Shown here in pieces: positions 1-13,700 of a stretch of 64,000 nt of DNA. The notes beneath the pieces were generated by a model, which searched no databases, had not been told where the DNA came from, and saw nothing but the letters and a program-made list of their open reading frames with translations. Origin of the DNA: Isoetes taiwanensis. Taxonomy: Eukaryota > Streptophyta > Lycopodiopsida > Isoetales > Isoetaceae. The stretch lies in contig JAJEKV010000080.1 of assembly GCA_021234155.1 (NCBI GenBank), positions 3,705,867 to 3,769,866 on the forward strand, written 5' to 3'. The first letter of the stretch is position 1. Every line of letters begins with the position of its first letter. The translations under genes and the position numbers were made by a program.

Positions 1-1150
1 AACTGAAGTTCGTGGCATCCATAAACTCCCCGAGGTATAACCCGGAATAAACCACCACGCTTTAGGTCAAATCGATGTAACGCCGGCCGTGCACTAGTAA
101 CGAATATAACGCCTTTGATATGGGCAAATGCCGGGCATATCCGAGGGCAACGCAGATGATCTATCCTCACGCTCGGTGGCGTAACATCGGGTAAAGCCTT
201 TGCTCTCGCTTCCGCTGCTCAACGTCCGCTTCAATACGCGAGTATGTGCACCTCGCGCTAATGGAATTTTGCAAGTTCCGCGCCTTTCATGGTAATAAAA
301 GGCGACCGGTAAAATTTCGCATCGGTGGGATTTGACTTGCCGATAAGCGTGCCAGTTTAATGCAGCATCCATCCTGTTTCAAGTAAGGCGCGCATCAGGG
401 CACTTTAAGTGCCTCGATCTTTCTTTATCCTTACATGCACGACTGCTTGCCCTCGCACACCCCGGGGTCATGGAGAACCACCGAGCTTGCTTGTCCTTCC
501 GCCAGACTTCTCGCAAGCAAAATCTCATTGCCATGGCTAAAGGTTGGGTAAACGTAGTATCGGCAGCTTAATTGTTCTCCGAAAGTAAATGATATGGCGC
601 TTCCAATGCGTACCGCTGAAGGGTGGAAAGCCTGCTCTGAGTAGGATTCAAGGGAATCAGTGGACTTCACCAAGGGCTCTCGTGGCTAAGAAGGCCTTCG
701 CGACATGCTCGGTGGCCGCCCCTGCGATTGGCGATATCATTCCGGACTTCACACTTCGCTAAAGCGCGACCGCTCGAATTAAGGTCTGAAATAAGTGCGG
801 ACTAGTGGCCCCAGCATACAACTCTCGCCTCGGCTTTCGGTTCTATGGCATGTAGTGCTTTTCCAACCCCTACGTATTCCTGCAAGAACCTCGAGCGGCG
901 ATCCCCAATGGTGGTAGCGTTGAGTAACCCTAACTCAAGTACTTCTTTGTAGGGTCGGTTTACCCTCTACATCTTGTCCCCGCAAGTGAATGAGGGTGCA
1001 AAAAGTCGGCTATTGTAAACATCGCATCTAGCATCCATGCCGATTCTTGTGATGTGGGTCATTACCTGCACCATTTTGAAATAGATGTTACGGATGGAGC
1101 CAGAGGGATGTGTTGTAGTGAACCATAGAGAGAGATGCTGATGCTAAATA
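1..1150. other. Intergenic DNA, no recognisable gene
   Basis: All six frames are broken into short open stretches, none longer than about 90 codons, and none carries a motif I recognise. Base composition is close to even, richer in G+C than the following 4 kb. It could be an old, decayed transposon, but there is no terminal repeat or domain to show this. Confidence 0.5.
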
Positions 1151-4100
1151 TTCTCCTTTTAAATTATCAGCTCAACGATGGTTCGTACCATTCTATGCTA
1201 TGCCAAAAATCTAACTGTACCGAGAACAAAGAACTATATTGAAAATTGCGCGACGCATTAATAAATCCACCGGTTGAGATTAATATCAAGGGAAATTTTG
1301 TCCAATTAAGAGGCGGAACTTGACGTCTCACGGAATAAGTTTTGTGCACCAGCTTAAAAATTCTTCAAAAATTTCTTTGAGTGCAATGTACATGAATTTA
1401 ACGCACGTGATTATGCTCCCACATCTTACACCACATCAATTATATATTACTATATTTCTTTTAATTGCTGCTATTATAGCGCCTTGTTAAATTTTTATTT
1501 CCGCGATCCGCGTAATATTTTGGTGGTAAATTTTTCAGATTGCGGCTCACATCATTTTGATGGAAATGATAAAATAAGATTTTATGGTGTATTAATTTTG
1601 TATGGTCAAAAATATTGATGCATTATTCATAGCGCAAAATCCACAAACGCAAAGAAGAAAAAAAACCTTCGCTAGTAAATCTAACCCCCTCGGTATCCCT
1701 CTAAAATAGTTGTTTAAACAGTTGCCCCACGGATTGACTGCGGGCTACCGTGATGCAAAATTCAGAGACCTCGCCTGTGTGTGTAAAATATAGACTGTGG
1801 TAAAATGTAGAGCCTCATGCTTCTAACCTCGAGCGTTTCTCACCAATGCTTCAATTTCAACCGCGATAATCGAATCCTAGCCTCTCGCTTCATTCTATCC
1901 AGCCTAATACTGCAAGCAAGAAATCGATGGAGATGCGTGACGCCTTTATCTAGATGATGCAAACTACCGGACTGATTCGTGATGTAAACTCGCCGCTTTT
2001 GCTTCGCGAAATTAATGCTCGCAGAATCACAGTACATACATGGTAAACATACATAATTACTTCATGATCTTTGAAGATCTTAAGCATGCAACATTAAACT
2101 TTCTTAAGCGCCTTTTTTCTTCAAACCATCGCGGAAGAACGTTGATTTTGCTTCAGCCACACGTTGTGGAGTGCTTTTGGCCGGGCTTTCTAGATCCAAC
2201 AAATTTTAGACCTCTTTTCAAAGCCTTTGTTCAAAGCTTTAATCTTCGCGAGGGATTGTACACCATTTCTAAAAACCGCAAGAGCCTTGCCTCTAGGCCT
2301 TCCTAAGATGCAATTCGCCACCACGCCCACTCTACCACGCCTTCCAACACCACATGGTTTACCAACTCGGTAATGCGCCTTTTTCCTCGCTTTTATGCAT
2401 GGTCACTTCAACCCATATTGCACCTATTTTTAAGCCATTTAAGCTGTCACAAAAACTAGCTAAAGATAAATTTTTCATACATTACTACTAAAAATCTTAG
2501 TGTCAATTTCATCGTGCTAAATAATTTCCTTCCCCTAAATACTGCAAACTAATTGGGCAAACTATATCATTGTACAAGTTTCCCAACTCAAACGATATAA
2601 ATATTCAAGCATAGAAAATCCAACATTTGAAACTCCTATTATTATATGTCTGAAAAATCCAATAGTTCCAAATCAATTTGTATCCAATGCCAAATCCAAA
2701 AGTTCATTGAATCCAAAAGATCCTCCCAAATCAATAAGTTCCTTGAGTTACAACCTTCCGGGAAAATCCAATTTATAACCTATCTCATAATGATCAGCAG
2801 TAAATAACATGTAAAGCTGATTTGCATCACATTTTCAATGACATAAGTACAACCTATGAACGCTCTGCACTATTCATAACGTGTCATTGGTACTTTCCAA
2901 GTGCTCGACACTCTCCCAAGATTCCACACTACATTATAGAAATCCTCGGCCATAATTTCGCCCCCACCAAGTTAGGAATAAGCTATAACACTAGATTTTG
3001 CTAATTCCACTTTGTGCTTACCACCACGTAACTGACTAGAATTATCAATCCATAAAAATATGGCCACTGACCGAAAGCATTTGATTATGGAGCTATAAAT
3101 ATAGGTAAGATATTTTCCTATTGCACCATGTCTCATAGCCACAGTTCCCAAGATCATCCCTTCATAGCCATACTCTTTCTCCAACTCACTAAGTGCAACC
3201 CTATAACCATCGCCACTCAAATTTTTAGAAACGCCTCACGCCAAGGTGCAACCCTATAACCACCGCCACGTCAAATTTTGAAACCTCTATCGCGAAATAC
3301 CGAATTGATTTTGACCAGCCTCGCGGTGAAAAAGGGGGGCATAAAATAAGAAATGTGAAGTCAAGTGCACTTAATACGACTTCGTGTAAGATCTGACGTG
3401 CCATCAACATTAATGGGTTGGGTAGAGACTGATCCATGGTATGCATCGACATCTTCAAATCAAGGTTCCTATCATACCTATAAGAATAACTAATAAGATA
3501 TCACACAACAAAAGACAAAACTACAGCTTAAAATTAAAACTTTACTTCAATGAGATAATTTTATTACAAAATTACATCTCATGACCAATGATGTCATGAC
3601 TTTCAACGGCCTTCGATAAGTTGTTTGCTCGGGTGTGCGAAAATACCGTGATCTAAAAAGCAAAAAATTTACATGATACCAGATCGTTTGCATTTTCTAT
3701 AGGCCGCTGAATTGGTCAAGAAATAATGACATCACCTTCAAATTCTCGCTTTGTAGGTACATGGCTTAACATAATGCTTTGTACATCAAGATAACTTCAC
3801 CGCCATGCGATAAGCTCTTGAAGTGCTCTCCACCTAACTTCCTCAGCGTAGGCCGATGGTTCTACTGATTCTCTGCAATTAATGCTTTCACCATCCATAT
3901 CGCTGTTCATGCATACATCAATCTGCCATTCCTGGCCTTCGTATCCCAAACCTCCTACAATGCTAGCACCGATGCACCCTAATGAATGCGCCACTTGATG
4001 ATCCTCAGAGACGCCTAAGGTCTCGCTGCTCTTTTAAAGAAAGTGATTTTGGGGCCTTATTTTCCTCGGGTTGGTCACAATTTCTCTCCTCCTCCCCTTT

Positions 4101-5190
4101 GTCTTTCTCAAGTGAAATGAAAGCCATGTTTCTATTACGAACCTTTGTCGTGATCCATGTTTTACCTCGAACTCTCCTCTCCTCCTCTACCATTCTACCA
4201 ATCCCACAAAACAACAACTTAACCTAAAACAAAACAAAAAGATGCAAATGCATGCGCGCATTACATAAAGAATATCATATAACTTTACACTGGCAGATAA
4301 AGTTTCGCTTTTTCTTCTTTGCCCGCAAAGAAACATCCAGCAAATTAGATAACATACTAGTAGTTTTGCAAATTAAATAGACAATAAAAATTACATCAAA
4401 TAAAAATAAACATACCCGTGAATATGAATCGCATCAAGAACTCATATTCAATCCCTCGGGCCTTCAGAGTAGCTTTTCAATTAGCACTAAAACATGATAA
4501 TTGAACTTCCTCCACTCATTGAATGGGTTCTTCCACTTATTTGCGCCCCGAAACATTTGGGTCCACAAAGATAATGCGCCAAACAATTACAACGCCACAA
4601 GGAATCAATTCATCTTCGTGCATCTTCATCCCTCACCATCTCTCCATCACTTCTTCCAAAAGTCGGTAGTCAAGTTCTTCAAGCGTTCAATAGGAACCAT
4701 GCCACAAACAATATCATCAGCACCGCCGCTCGCCGTGCAATAAAAATTGCGACATCTTTGTATCTTCGCCATGCCGACTAGAAGAAATAAACTATAACAT
4801 CTACCTAGAGCATTTTCCTATACCTCGCTTTTGCAAGAATCACTTGCAAGAAATATAAGTTGAAATGTTTAAGACATGCAAAATAATACCAAAAAATAAC
4901 GCCATAATTATGTCTAATTTGAAGTTTCATCTATGCCTAAACAGAAATCTAAGAGATTCCCGACAAGGATGAGAAGTAAAAGAGCTGGTCAAAACAAAGG
5001 TATAGAAGACCGCGATGACCGTGAAAGTAAATTGATTTCGTATAACACTTGGAAAGGTTATATAAGATGGGTGCAACACCAATAATTGTACCAAACGGAG
5101 AGGATGTAACGTTCAAATTTGTTTCAAATGAGGTCATGATAACGCTTATAGAAGATTCCAACAACAAAGCTCCCGATCTATATGGCCTTA
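1151..5190. other. AT-rich intergenic DNA, no recognisable gene
   Basis: The stretch is AT-rich with many short A/T runs. Between about 2,630 and 2,760 it has loosely repeated words of the type AAATCCA followed by AGTTC. Open frames stay under 90 codons and show no family motif. A short tandem duplication at 3,193 is listed separately. Confidence 0.5.
3193..3290. repeat. 53-bp tandem duplication (about 1.9 copies)
   Basis: The block beginning GTGCAACCCTATAACC at 3,193 begins again at 3,246. Both copies continue with a similar CGCCAC...TCAAATTTT...GAAAC stretch, differing by a few substitutions and small indels. The period is 53 bp. This is a direct reading; no function is implied. Confidence 0.8.
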
Positions 5191-5389
5191 CAGTTGGAAG
5201 GCTTCTAAATGTGCGGATACATTAATAGGAGAAACAGCCTGACATCTTCAACAATGTAGCGTCCAATACTAACGCGATACCGTAGGTATGGAAGTACAAA
5301 TGAATCATACACCAACAAGAGAAAGGTCAATCCGACATCCTCAGAAGCGACGTTCGTCACGCCTATGACTGGCACGCATAATACGTATC

Positions 5390-5660
5390 GACATAGACAT
5401 CGTTGAGACATCGCCGCATGCGATTTGGTGCTAGACGTCGCATGCCATATCGCACGTTGACAGCACGTGACTCCACGGACTCAAACATGATCCAGATACC
5501 GCATGACGGTAGATCGCCACATGACGCCCGTAGACATCACATGACGATACTTCATACATCGCGATGCGATAAATATTATATACATATATTTTATTATTAG
5601 TTAAAAAATAAATAAAATTAAAATGTAATAATTTTTAGACGCCGCAGATGCGACGCGGAT
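5390..5660. repeat. Cluster of GACGC / CGATGC / GCATGCGA subrepeats
   Basis: Short related words recur in both orientations (GACATCGC, GCATGCGA, GACGTCGCATG, CACATGACG, GATGCGACGC) within about 270 bp, interrupted by an AT-rich 50-bp patch. The words resemble the GACGC-rich patches at 38.9, 45.4 and 46.1-46.6 kb that sit beside CACTA termini. This could be a remnant subterminal region of a CACTA element, but no CACTA terminus is visible here. Confidence 0.4.
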
Positions 5661-8600
5661 GCAAGAAATAAAAAAGAAAAAGAAAAAATGAAATGAATTG
5701 CTTAGATAATTACAATATGATACAAGAAAAAAGGCATAAGTCACCTGGGTTGCTCCTAGGGGCAAGCCTTTGTTGATGGGGTTTATGGCATATTCCGCAT
5801 ATGCCAAGATATGCCGTGACGCCACGAACGCTAAAACCGCTATCCCGCGGTAAACCGGCAAAGGGTCATTGTTGGGATCCACTTTGGGAAATCGATAACC
5901 TCGTTTTGCTCCGACCACCTTACCGAAGTGCCAAAGCAACATCAGACATCTTCTTCCTCATCTTCTTACATAAATTGGCCGGATCCGCTTTTGTGAGGTG
6001 CCTAAACGAATGCCTAGAAATGGCCAGTTCGGATTTGTAATGCCATAGACAAAAACATGAGGAAGAGCCGCTATGCCTAAATATTAGGAGCCACCTGATT
6101 TGGTGGGAGCATCCTGCCATGGCGACTGCAAGAGGCTAAGCCCTCCAACCATTTTAGCGTGGTCTTTGGGATCCATTACCATTAAGCATTCCAAGAAAGA
6201 TTTGTACCGTAAAGAAGACCCAAAGCACCAAGATGAAAGAATTCTGGTTTGAATAACTCTTTTTTGCATCTCGCTTCTAAAGTATATTTTTGTGTTTTCC
6301 GATACAAACCTCACCTAGAATGTGGAAAATGTAAACCCGCGAAAATCCCCTTGTTACTCTGGTCCGGTAGTGTTCAATAAAGATGGGTTTCTTATCCTCG
6401 ATAGTGTTGTTAAAATCGTATCTCCACACTACAAATTTACAATTCCTGAAATGCGGATGGGGGAGTTGGAGGTATTGAGTGCGTGTGTCGCCATGTCATT
6501 AGGTAATTTTTTCTTCATCATGATTAGGGGAAATTCTGCATCCTTATTTGTATCTTCAACGATTTGGGAAAACGGTAATTCAAGGCTTTTTAACTGGCCC
6601 ACCCTATGAGTATGGTTCTTCCACAAGCATGGAAAAATTACGCATGTGAGTAATGCCTACGATCTAGTACTCTCTATCAGAATACGTATGCTAAGAAAGC
6701 ATGGTGTGGTTGGGAATTTGTGAGTTTTTATGGTACGACATCTTAACGCAAATGTTATGTCTTAATGTCAGATAGAAATATTTGTTTCGAAAGTAAGCGA
6801 TCATATGGTTGGCAATAGCAATGCATACTTTTTCGCTATGATATTCCAATGGGCAAATCATTGTAAATTGCTGGCTGGATATCCTCTATTTGTAATCCCG
6901 CCTTCATTTACCCCATTGCCCTCGGTGCCTGCTTCATCACCCATGCCAAACTCTATCAATAGTTCTTCTATTTTGCTAATCATCGCTTCGAATGCAGCGC
7001 TCTCATTGGCGTGCATCGCGGTAATGAAAGCCCAACTTCACTTCTAAGCATGTCAACCCTTAGCTTCCTGCATCGCTTTATGTTCCTAACTATCGTGTGC
7101 TACCATTGCTTGAAGGCTTATGGAATTCCAAGGCAGCATCTCCAACACCGGTTGCCGTGTCAAAATCTTTTTCCTAAGGTATGGTTAGATTTTCTTTTCA
7201 TCAAACTTTTACAAAGAAAGATATAAAAGCTTCATGGGTAGCCAAGAATGGATAGCATGGCAAAACATTGTCTTCTAATATTGAACTTTTCACCATCGTG
7301 AATGATGATGTGATAGTTGTGTTTCTCGAGCTCACACATTGCAGATTTTAACCTCCTCTTGCATCGACAGGGCTTAGACTCCGTTTATCGCAGATGGCAG
7401 AAAGCAATCTCTACAAAGAAGATTAAAATTTCTCACTCACAAGATGTTTATTGACTTTAGCCGATCCACATAGTTGTTTTCATGAACTCTGCCGAAATGG
7501 GCCAAATTGAGTTGTGGGTTTAACTTATTTGTAATAAAACAGCCCCGCCTCTGTGCCGTTTGTCATTTTAAAAAATGAGATATGCAAGTTTGAGTAATCG
7601 CTAGGAATGTGGTTCTCAACATCATATGATGGGCCAACCTGCGGAACCTTTGTACATGCTAATTCTAGACAAGGTATTTTGCAAGTCTTTGCCTCTTGGC
7701 TAGACATGACCAATCGTTTCTACCAAGGAAAAAGTTAACTTAGCCTCACCTTGCATCCACAAGTAAATACCACTTTGCCTCCGAAAATGATCCCTCAAGT
7801 ATGATTTTCAAATAAACTTTGCATTACGCATAATCACATACTCATCAAATCAATTACAAAGTTTGTTAATGTATTCTTCAACACAAAATTTTACAAAGTC
7901 GCTGGTCTATATTATACGATAGATATGAAGCTCCGGGCTTTATCAACAAGGCTTACCGCTGAAGGTCCATCACATCTACTGCAGTATAAAGAGGCAAGTA
8001 GACGGCCCCAATGTCCCGTAAGGGACTGCAGGCTTTTTTCAGCCTTCAAGGTCTTTATGATCAATCGTTGCAAGATCTCAAAGACTTCTCGATACTATCA
8101 AGGAAACACTTTCAAGTGGGTTTTTCCACTAAGTATGTTCTCATGTCTTCCCGGTTCTCAGGAAACCTATACTTTGTGGGAATGGCCGGTTTTTTTCTTC
8201 TTCTTTCTCTTAGTTGTTGTTGACCTCGCTTTCATCCTCAAATAACAGGCGTTTAGATGGATCATTGAAAGACATCTCATTATTTCCATACCTGGGATGA
8301 AGAAATCTTAGTAAGTGGTTGTGTTTCCTTGCAAGGATACTGCGATGGTCGACAAACTGTTGATATGTGCAGTTGTATGGGATATATCGATCCTCCGTGA
8401 TGGCAAGGAACTTTCAATTATGGCGTATATGTAATGAAAGTTAATTCTAGCATTTAGTGAGCTAAATCGTGGATACGCATTTTCTCACTGAAGAAATAAT
8501 GAAAGCATGAAAATTTTCCCCTTTAGGAAATAATATTATGCGATTGATTACTCTAGCAAATCAATGCGTACCGGATTTCGCATTCAACTCTGGGGAAAAG

Positions 8601-8931
8601 ACTTGTACATAGAAAGGTATTCAAACATTGGCTTCGTCTTTTACATTTACAAACAAACAAAAACACACACACCCAAAGGAAAAAGGAAGCATTTCTTATG
8701 GCAACTATAATGCATGGTATCGGTGTAATTCCCAAGTATAAGTGGATACTCAACCGCCGAATAAAACCTTCAATTTGACGAGCGGAGTTCGAATCTAGTT
8801 GGTAAACCAACATCTCAAAAAGAAAACGCTTTTGCCTCGCAATCGAGAGAAGCTATTGAGATTGAGCATAGAATAAAGGCAAGGGTGCTATAAACCTAGC
8901 TTTGTTTTGTCACGAACACGATATTTGTTTC

Positions 8932-8952
8932 GGTTGCCCATAAGGGGCAACC
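8932..8952. other. Perfect 8-bp hairpin
   Basis: GGTTGCCC at 8,932-8,939 is followed by the loop ATAAG and the exact reverse complement GGGCAACC at 8,945-8,952. There is no T-run after it and no neighbouring gene, so a terminator role is not supported. Confidence 0.6.
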
Positions 8953-10073
8953 CTTGCTCAGGGTGGGCTTTTCAGCACCTTAAGTATATGCTGGTGGAAA
9001 CATCTCCTAGGATATGCCACTCAAACTCGTTGTTATCGTGAACTGGCGGCTGCCAGGTCATTACCATTGCAAACCAAATTAATCGGCACTACCACGGTAA
9101 ATCTTTTCCTGATTGCTCATTTGAAACAGGAGCTACTTTCGCCGGAAGTTTCATGTAGTCTTCAAGAATTAGGAGCCATGGATTCTATTACCACTTTCTT
9201 TGGTCATGGAGTTTTTGATCCCATTTACAAGCAGCCCATTGATACGTGCACTTGGAGAAGTATTTGGCCAATTTGCGATGCCCCGTGGTTATGAAGAGGT
9301 GCAGTACATTTAAGAAAAGATGAGTATTTCACTTTCATTTCCTTCCTGGGATGAACCAAGAGAAAGTGGTATAAAATATAGGGCTATGCTCCATTGTGAC
9401 CTTAATGGCCTGCTTGTAGATAAACTTGAATAAGGAGGAGTCAAGATAGGACAACTTCTAGATGAGGTCTATATAGTCGTCAAAATGCATACCAAGCTGC
9501 TAATACATCTTCTCGTAATGATGCCCAAGCTGTTCACACACTTCTACCTCATGCTAGTAATTTTAAGCTCTTCCTAATTTCATAATCATTCCTAAGAATT
9601 TGCCATACATTCAAAAAGTCTAAAATTATTAGCATATACATATTCTATCACCATTGTTGGACAAGTATACAAACCCGTATGTACTATCGGCAAGCTAAAA
9701 CGCCATTAGCTTTAAAATGGCATGCTATTAGGTTAATAGATGACGGCAATGTCAATGTCTAAGACAAACGAGTTTTAGTAACCAAGCATATGAGTTGAAC
9801 TTATAATTCCAACGCCCATGCAGAGACTAATTGTCTAAATAGCAAAGGCCAAATCTTCTTGGCTAAGAAATGATTAATCTCTACGTGGCATTCACAGTTC
9901 CATTAAAACAAAAAGACTCACATGAGCCAAACAACAAACTATAAAACACTCTCTAGCCACCGAGGCAACCCCTCGTGGCGCAAAGACCTTGTTTTAATTG
10001 AAAATCATGTATTGTATTTTATATTTTCAAATAATCACAAAGACTCGTTAAGGGGAGTATCCACCCTTTTAGT

Positions 10074-10101
10074 ATAGAGTTAATCTCTCATTAAACTCTA
10101 T
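10074..10101. other. 11-12 bp hairpin with one bulge
   Basis: ATAGAGTTAAT at 10,074-10,084 pairs with ATTAAACTCTAT at 10,090-10,101 across the loop CTCTC, with one unpaired base. It may be the core of a small inverted-repeat element, but flanking repeats were not found. Confidence 0.5.
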
Positions 10102-10745
10102 GGAGTCGCCATCCGAAAGTAAAGTGGGTTTTGAGGACACCTTTCAACCCATGGCATATTGCATATGTTTTATAGAGTGTAATGCCGTGATATATTTAGC
10201 TGTAGCAACAATTATCCCTTTGAAAGGTCTTCGCTCTTTTCACTTTGACTTGTAGCTTTGTCCATCTTTCTTCGCTCTTAAATTTCATTTTATTTATGAT
10301 TCAAATTGAATGCCAAAGTGAATTTATGGTATTTCCTTGTTCAATGTTTTGCCAAGTATTTATTTGTTGGTCGTGTCATCTGAGACATTTTTGTTTCTTT
10401 TGAAATTGACACCCATGTTCACATACCGCCAAACATCAAATCTTTTTCTAACACGAGATAATATTCTCGCGAAGAAGCCGCATTCATCGCATGGACTCGA
10501 TCAAGCCACAAGTTGTGCAACAGAGTAGGTTGAAAAATTTCTAAAAAGAAGGCTATCATCGCCATCCGTAAATATCGAGGTAATTCACTTGCTGTCATAT
10601 GTATGCCTCGTAATTTTTACATGTACTTATAGGTGTAGCTCCACATCACCTTGAATCATGTTGTCTACTCAATTTATAGTTTCAATACCACTCCACACCT
10701 CGGGTCGCCTTCTGCATCGAGCTTGGCGCTCGGGAGAATTGTGAA

Positions 10746-10996
10746 GTAATGGTTGTATCACCAAGGATATAATGTTTTCAATCGCAAGAGAGGCTGGATC
10801 GGAATGCGATACATACTTGGGAAGACAAATTTATCCACAATTGTCCACATCTCATCAGATTCTATAGAAAGTGATGATACATTATCCGTTTTATCGTACT
10901 TAGCGGAGGGGTATCGACGAAAGAATCTCAAAAGGAATCTTTCCAAGATCCTAAAAGGTGAAAAACCATTGTCTCTGCTCCCAAAACGTTCTTAGC
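10746..10996 (+). pseudogene. Open frame upstream of the LINE ORF2; possible ORF1 tail
   Basis: An open frame of about 80 codons runs from 10,753 to a stop at 10,995. It ends some 85 bp before the ORF2 start at 11,080. Its C-terminal part is rich in Lys, Arg and Ser. Plant L1 elements carry a nucleic-acid-binding ORF1 just upstream of ORF2, so position suggests an ORF1 tail. No zinc knuckle or DUF4283 motif is visible, so this rests on location only. Confidence 0.25.
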
Positions 10997-11079
10997 AACA
11001 CAAGAAGTAAACAAAAGAAAAAGTGTGAAAAGGGAACAAAGACTATAATTTCTCGCCACACCGCCTCAATTCTAGCCTA

Positions 11080-13700
11080 ATGAAGATTGTTTCCTGGAAT
11101 TTAAGAGGGTCAGTTAAAAACGAAGAGGAAGAAGAAAGCTATTTCCCTACCTTTTAAGGCCTACAAAGCTTCATGTTGAAATTTTCCAAGCATAAACCTT
11201 AAATGAGAGTTAATCTTAGGTGATTGATATCCCCAAGTATTCACTGGGAGGAAGCTAATTTATCCTGGCAGTACTGTATGACCGTCGGTTGAAAATGATT
11301 CTGATACGATTCCCACTAATAATATAAGTGTCCATTTTTAAGGTCCAGATAATTATTTTTGGTCTTTATCAACATCTATGCTTCAATCCATCCTTCCTAA
11401 AGATAGAGAAGCTCTCTCAAGGTTGGTAATGAACAATTGATTAAGAATCGTTGTTTCAGATTGGATTCGGCAGGTGATTTCTAATAACAATACCCCTTCC
11501 CTCGATCAAAAGCTCGAAACAAGGATTAATATGCCATGGCTAGGTGCCAATTGGAATAATCTTATGGATGAGCACCATTCATTCTTATTCCCTCTTCTAC
11601 CCAAATACCTTTGGTCTAATAAGAAAGGGTGAGTCAAGAGCTCCATCAAGGCCTTTGTGACAGATTTCCACCGAATGCTTCCAGCTCAAATTTCCTCGGA
11701 TAATGCCTTTCCATGTTATATCCGCCGATGAATCACTCCATTTCAGACCATCAACCCTTTGAAAATTAATCATCAAATTCTCTCCCAAGAGCTTCGAAAT
11801 ATCTTCATAAGTTCAACACCGCCTCCCTCAACTCGAGGCCTTTGTTGATCAATTCAAAACATTCCCATTCCAGCATGCCCCAAGTCACATCATAATTCTA
11901 AGGAAAGATTTTTTACTTCCAAGATTAAATCATAAATCTTGACCAAATCTTGGTCTCCAATTCTCCATAAATCTAAAATGGTCAGAAAACATGCTTCTCC
12001 AAAATGAGGGATACTAAATGGTTTCAAAACAATCCTCTTAGTGCTTCTTTGCATATTCAGAAGAAGATATTGAAAGGCAGATCAAAATCATTGAAGAGCT
12101 CAAGCAAAAGGCTGCCAGTTAAGTGCAAGATTAAATATACTACCGAAATGGGATTCAGTTGCTCCAAATTCTTTGCATAGGTGTTTTCAAATCTACGCCT
12201 CGTAAATACTATTATCAAGTGACTCGCCACTGTTGGTTCTATTTTGTCAACCGAGTATATGCTATCTAATTTTTCTCCTCAAGTATTCCAAGCCGCTCAC
12301 CCAGAAATACCGTATGACATATCTGGTGATAACAAAAGCTAGGAATTTTCATGGATCTTACGGTTGATCAAACAATATTCCTCCTTTGAATTTCATCCTA
12401 AAATGGATTCTTTCAGAAACAAAATTTTACCTTGAGAGGAAGTTTTAGCTACCTAAAGAGCTTCAAGCATGGTAAATCACCGGGCCGATGGCTTCCCCGG
12501 AATTTACCCTTTCACTTCCGATATATAATCGCTTGACTTAATGGTTTCTATCAAAGGTTTTGGAACTCAAGCCATCTCAGATCCATCTATTTAGTGGTTT
12601 ATCAATTCTAATTCCAAAGTGGATAAAACTTGGTAATTCTCCATTGGGAGGCTGAATCTCTCTAATCCACGCCTCCTACAAAATCGTGCTAAGATACCGG
12701 CATCAAGGATTAAAGATCATCCGCAAAGGTCATAAGTCCGGAATCAACGCCTTTCTTGCCTAAAGGCCTATCCTGAAAACGTGGCTTCATGAGGGGCTTT
12801 ACTGGAACAAAGTCTCAAATCGTGATCAGATACTTCTTAAACTTGATTTTAAAAAAGGCTTTTGATACTATTAATTGGGATTTCACACTTTACAAGTGCT
12901 CAAACTTGGATTGACCGATCTCGATTAAACTAATTATGGGGGCTAAATCAAAGATCCAACTCCTCGCTATTCTTATCAATGGTTCCCCACTTTCTTCTTC
13001 ACTAAAGGAGTTGGCATGCTGTCCTCTTGCTCCTAACACCTTTTCATCATCACATCAATTACCGGGACTAAAGAAATAAGGTTTCATCGTAATGGTGAAA
13101 TTCATTGGCTTAAAGCCCCATGTTTAATTCTCTAAGTATGCTTCCAATATGTCGATGACACCTTCTACTTTTCTCAAGAATGACCTTTAACAATATCTCT
13201 CTGCAGATTTTGAAATATTGTCAAAGACTTCAAGTGCCTATCCGATCTCAATTAAATTTGGTACAAATGTAGCATCATACTGATATATTCCAAAACCCTC
13301 AACAACGCAGAATTAATGTCATTAGTACTAATCAAGCCACTAAATTGCTTTGGTATGCCTCTATCCTTTTGAATGCAAATCTCTGGTTTGCTGGATCCCC
13401 TATTGTTGACAAAACTGCGCTGCTTCCATATTTATAGGAATAGTATATCTCTGGCCGAGAGTTGTAATTGCCAATGCCGTGGCTTGCTAGCTCACATGTT
13501 TACTTCTCATCTCGCCTGCGCTCCTCGCCTATTTATAAGCAAATTGAAAAGAATCATAGCAGTTCATTTGAATGGAAATAACTGTGTTAAGCACTGATAC
13601 TATTGCAAGGAAAAAGAAAGAGGGTGGACCTCAACTGTAAAATTTTCATAAGCAAGCTCAAGCCTTACTGTAAATTCATCGAAAGTTATCAATGGATTCC
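11080..13700 (+). pseudogene. LINE ORF2 pseudogene: endonuclease plus reverse transcriptase
   Basis: In intact elements ORF2 nicks target DNA with an APE-like endonuclease and copies its RNA into the nick. The ATG at 11,080 opens MKIVSWNLRGS, the hallmark start of plant L1 endonucleases. Further on, 12,471 reads GKSPG..DGFPG with two bases missing. 12,656 reads ISLIHASYKIV. 12,835 reads KLDF.KAFDTINWDF with one extra base. 13,145-13,177 reads QYVDDTFYFSQ, containing the catalytic Y.DD box. 13,338 reads LNCFGMPLS, matching the YLG.PLS motif. After 13.5 kb a degraded KRIIAVHLNGNN segment fits the region following the RT. Each motif needs a different frame, so there are many small indels. The family is certain; the subfamily is not. 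Confidence 0.82.

Larger units (their letters stand above)
5661..10745. other. Intergenic DNA, no recognisable gene
   Basis: This 5-kb stretch has only short, motif-free open frames on both strands; the longest is a 106-codon frame starting at 7,925. Two small hairpins near 8.94 and 10.08 kb are listed separately. I see no LTR pair, terminal inverted repeat or conserved domain. It is probably old transposon debris (inference). Confidence 0.45.

Noticed and set aside
5601-5942. 113-codon minus-strand frame
   Set aside because: The C-terminal third is low-complexity Phe/Ile from an AT-rich stretch, there is no motif, and an overlapping plus frame of similar size exists.
8932-8952. Hairpin as transcription terminator
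   Set aside because: No U-run and no adjacent gene; the context looks eukaryotic.
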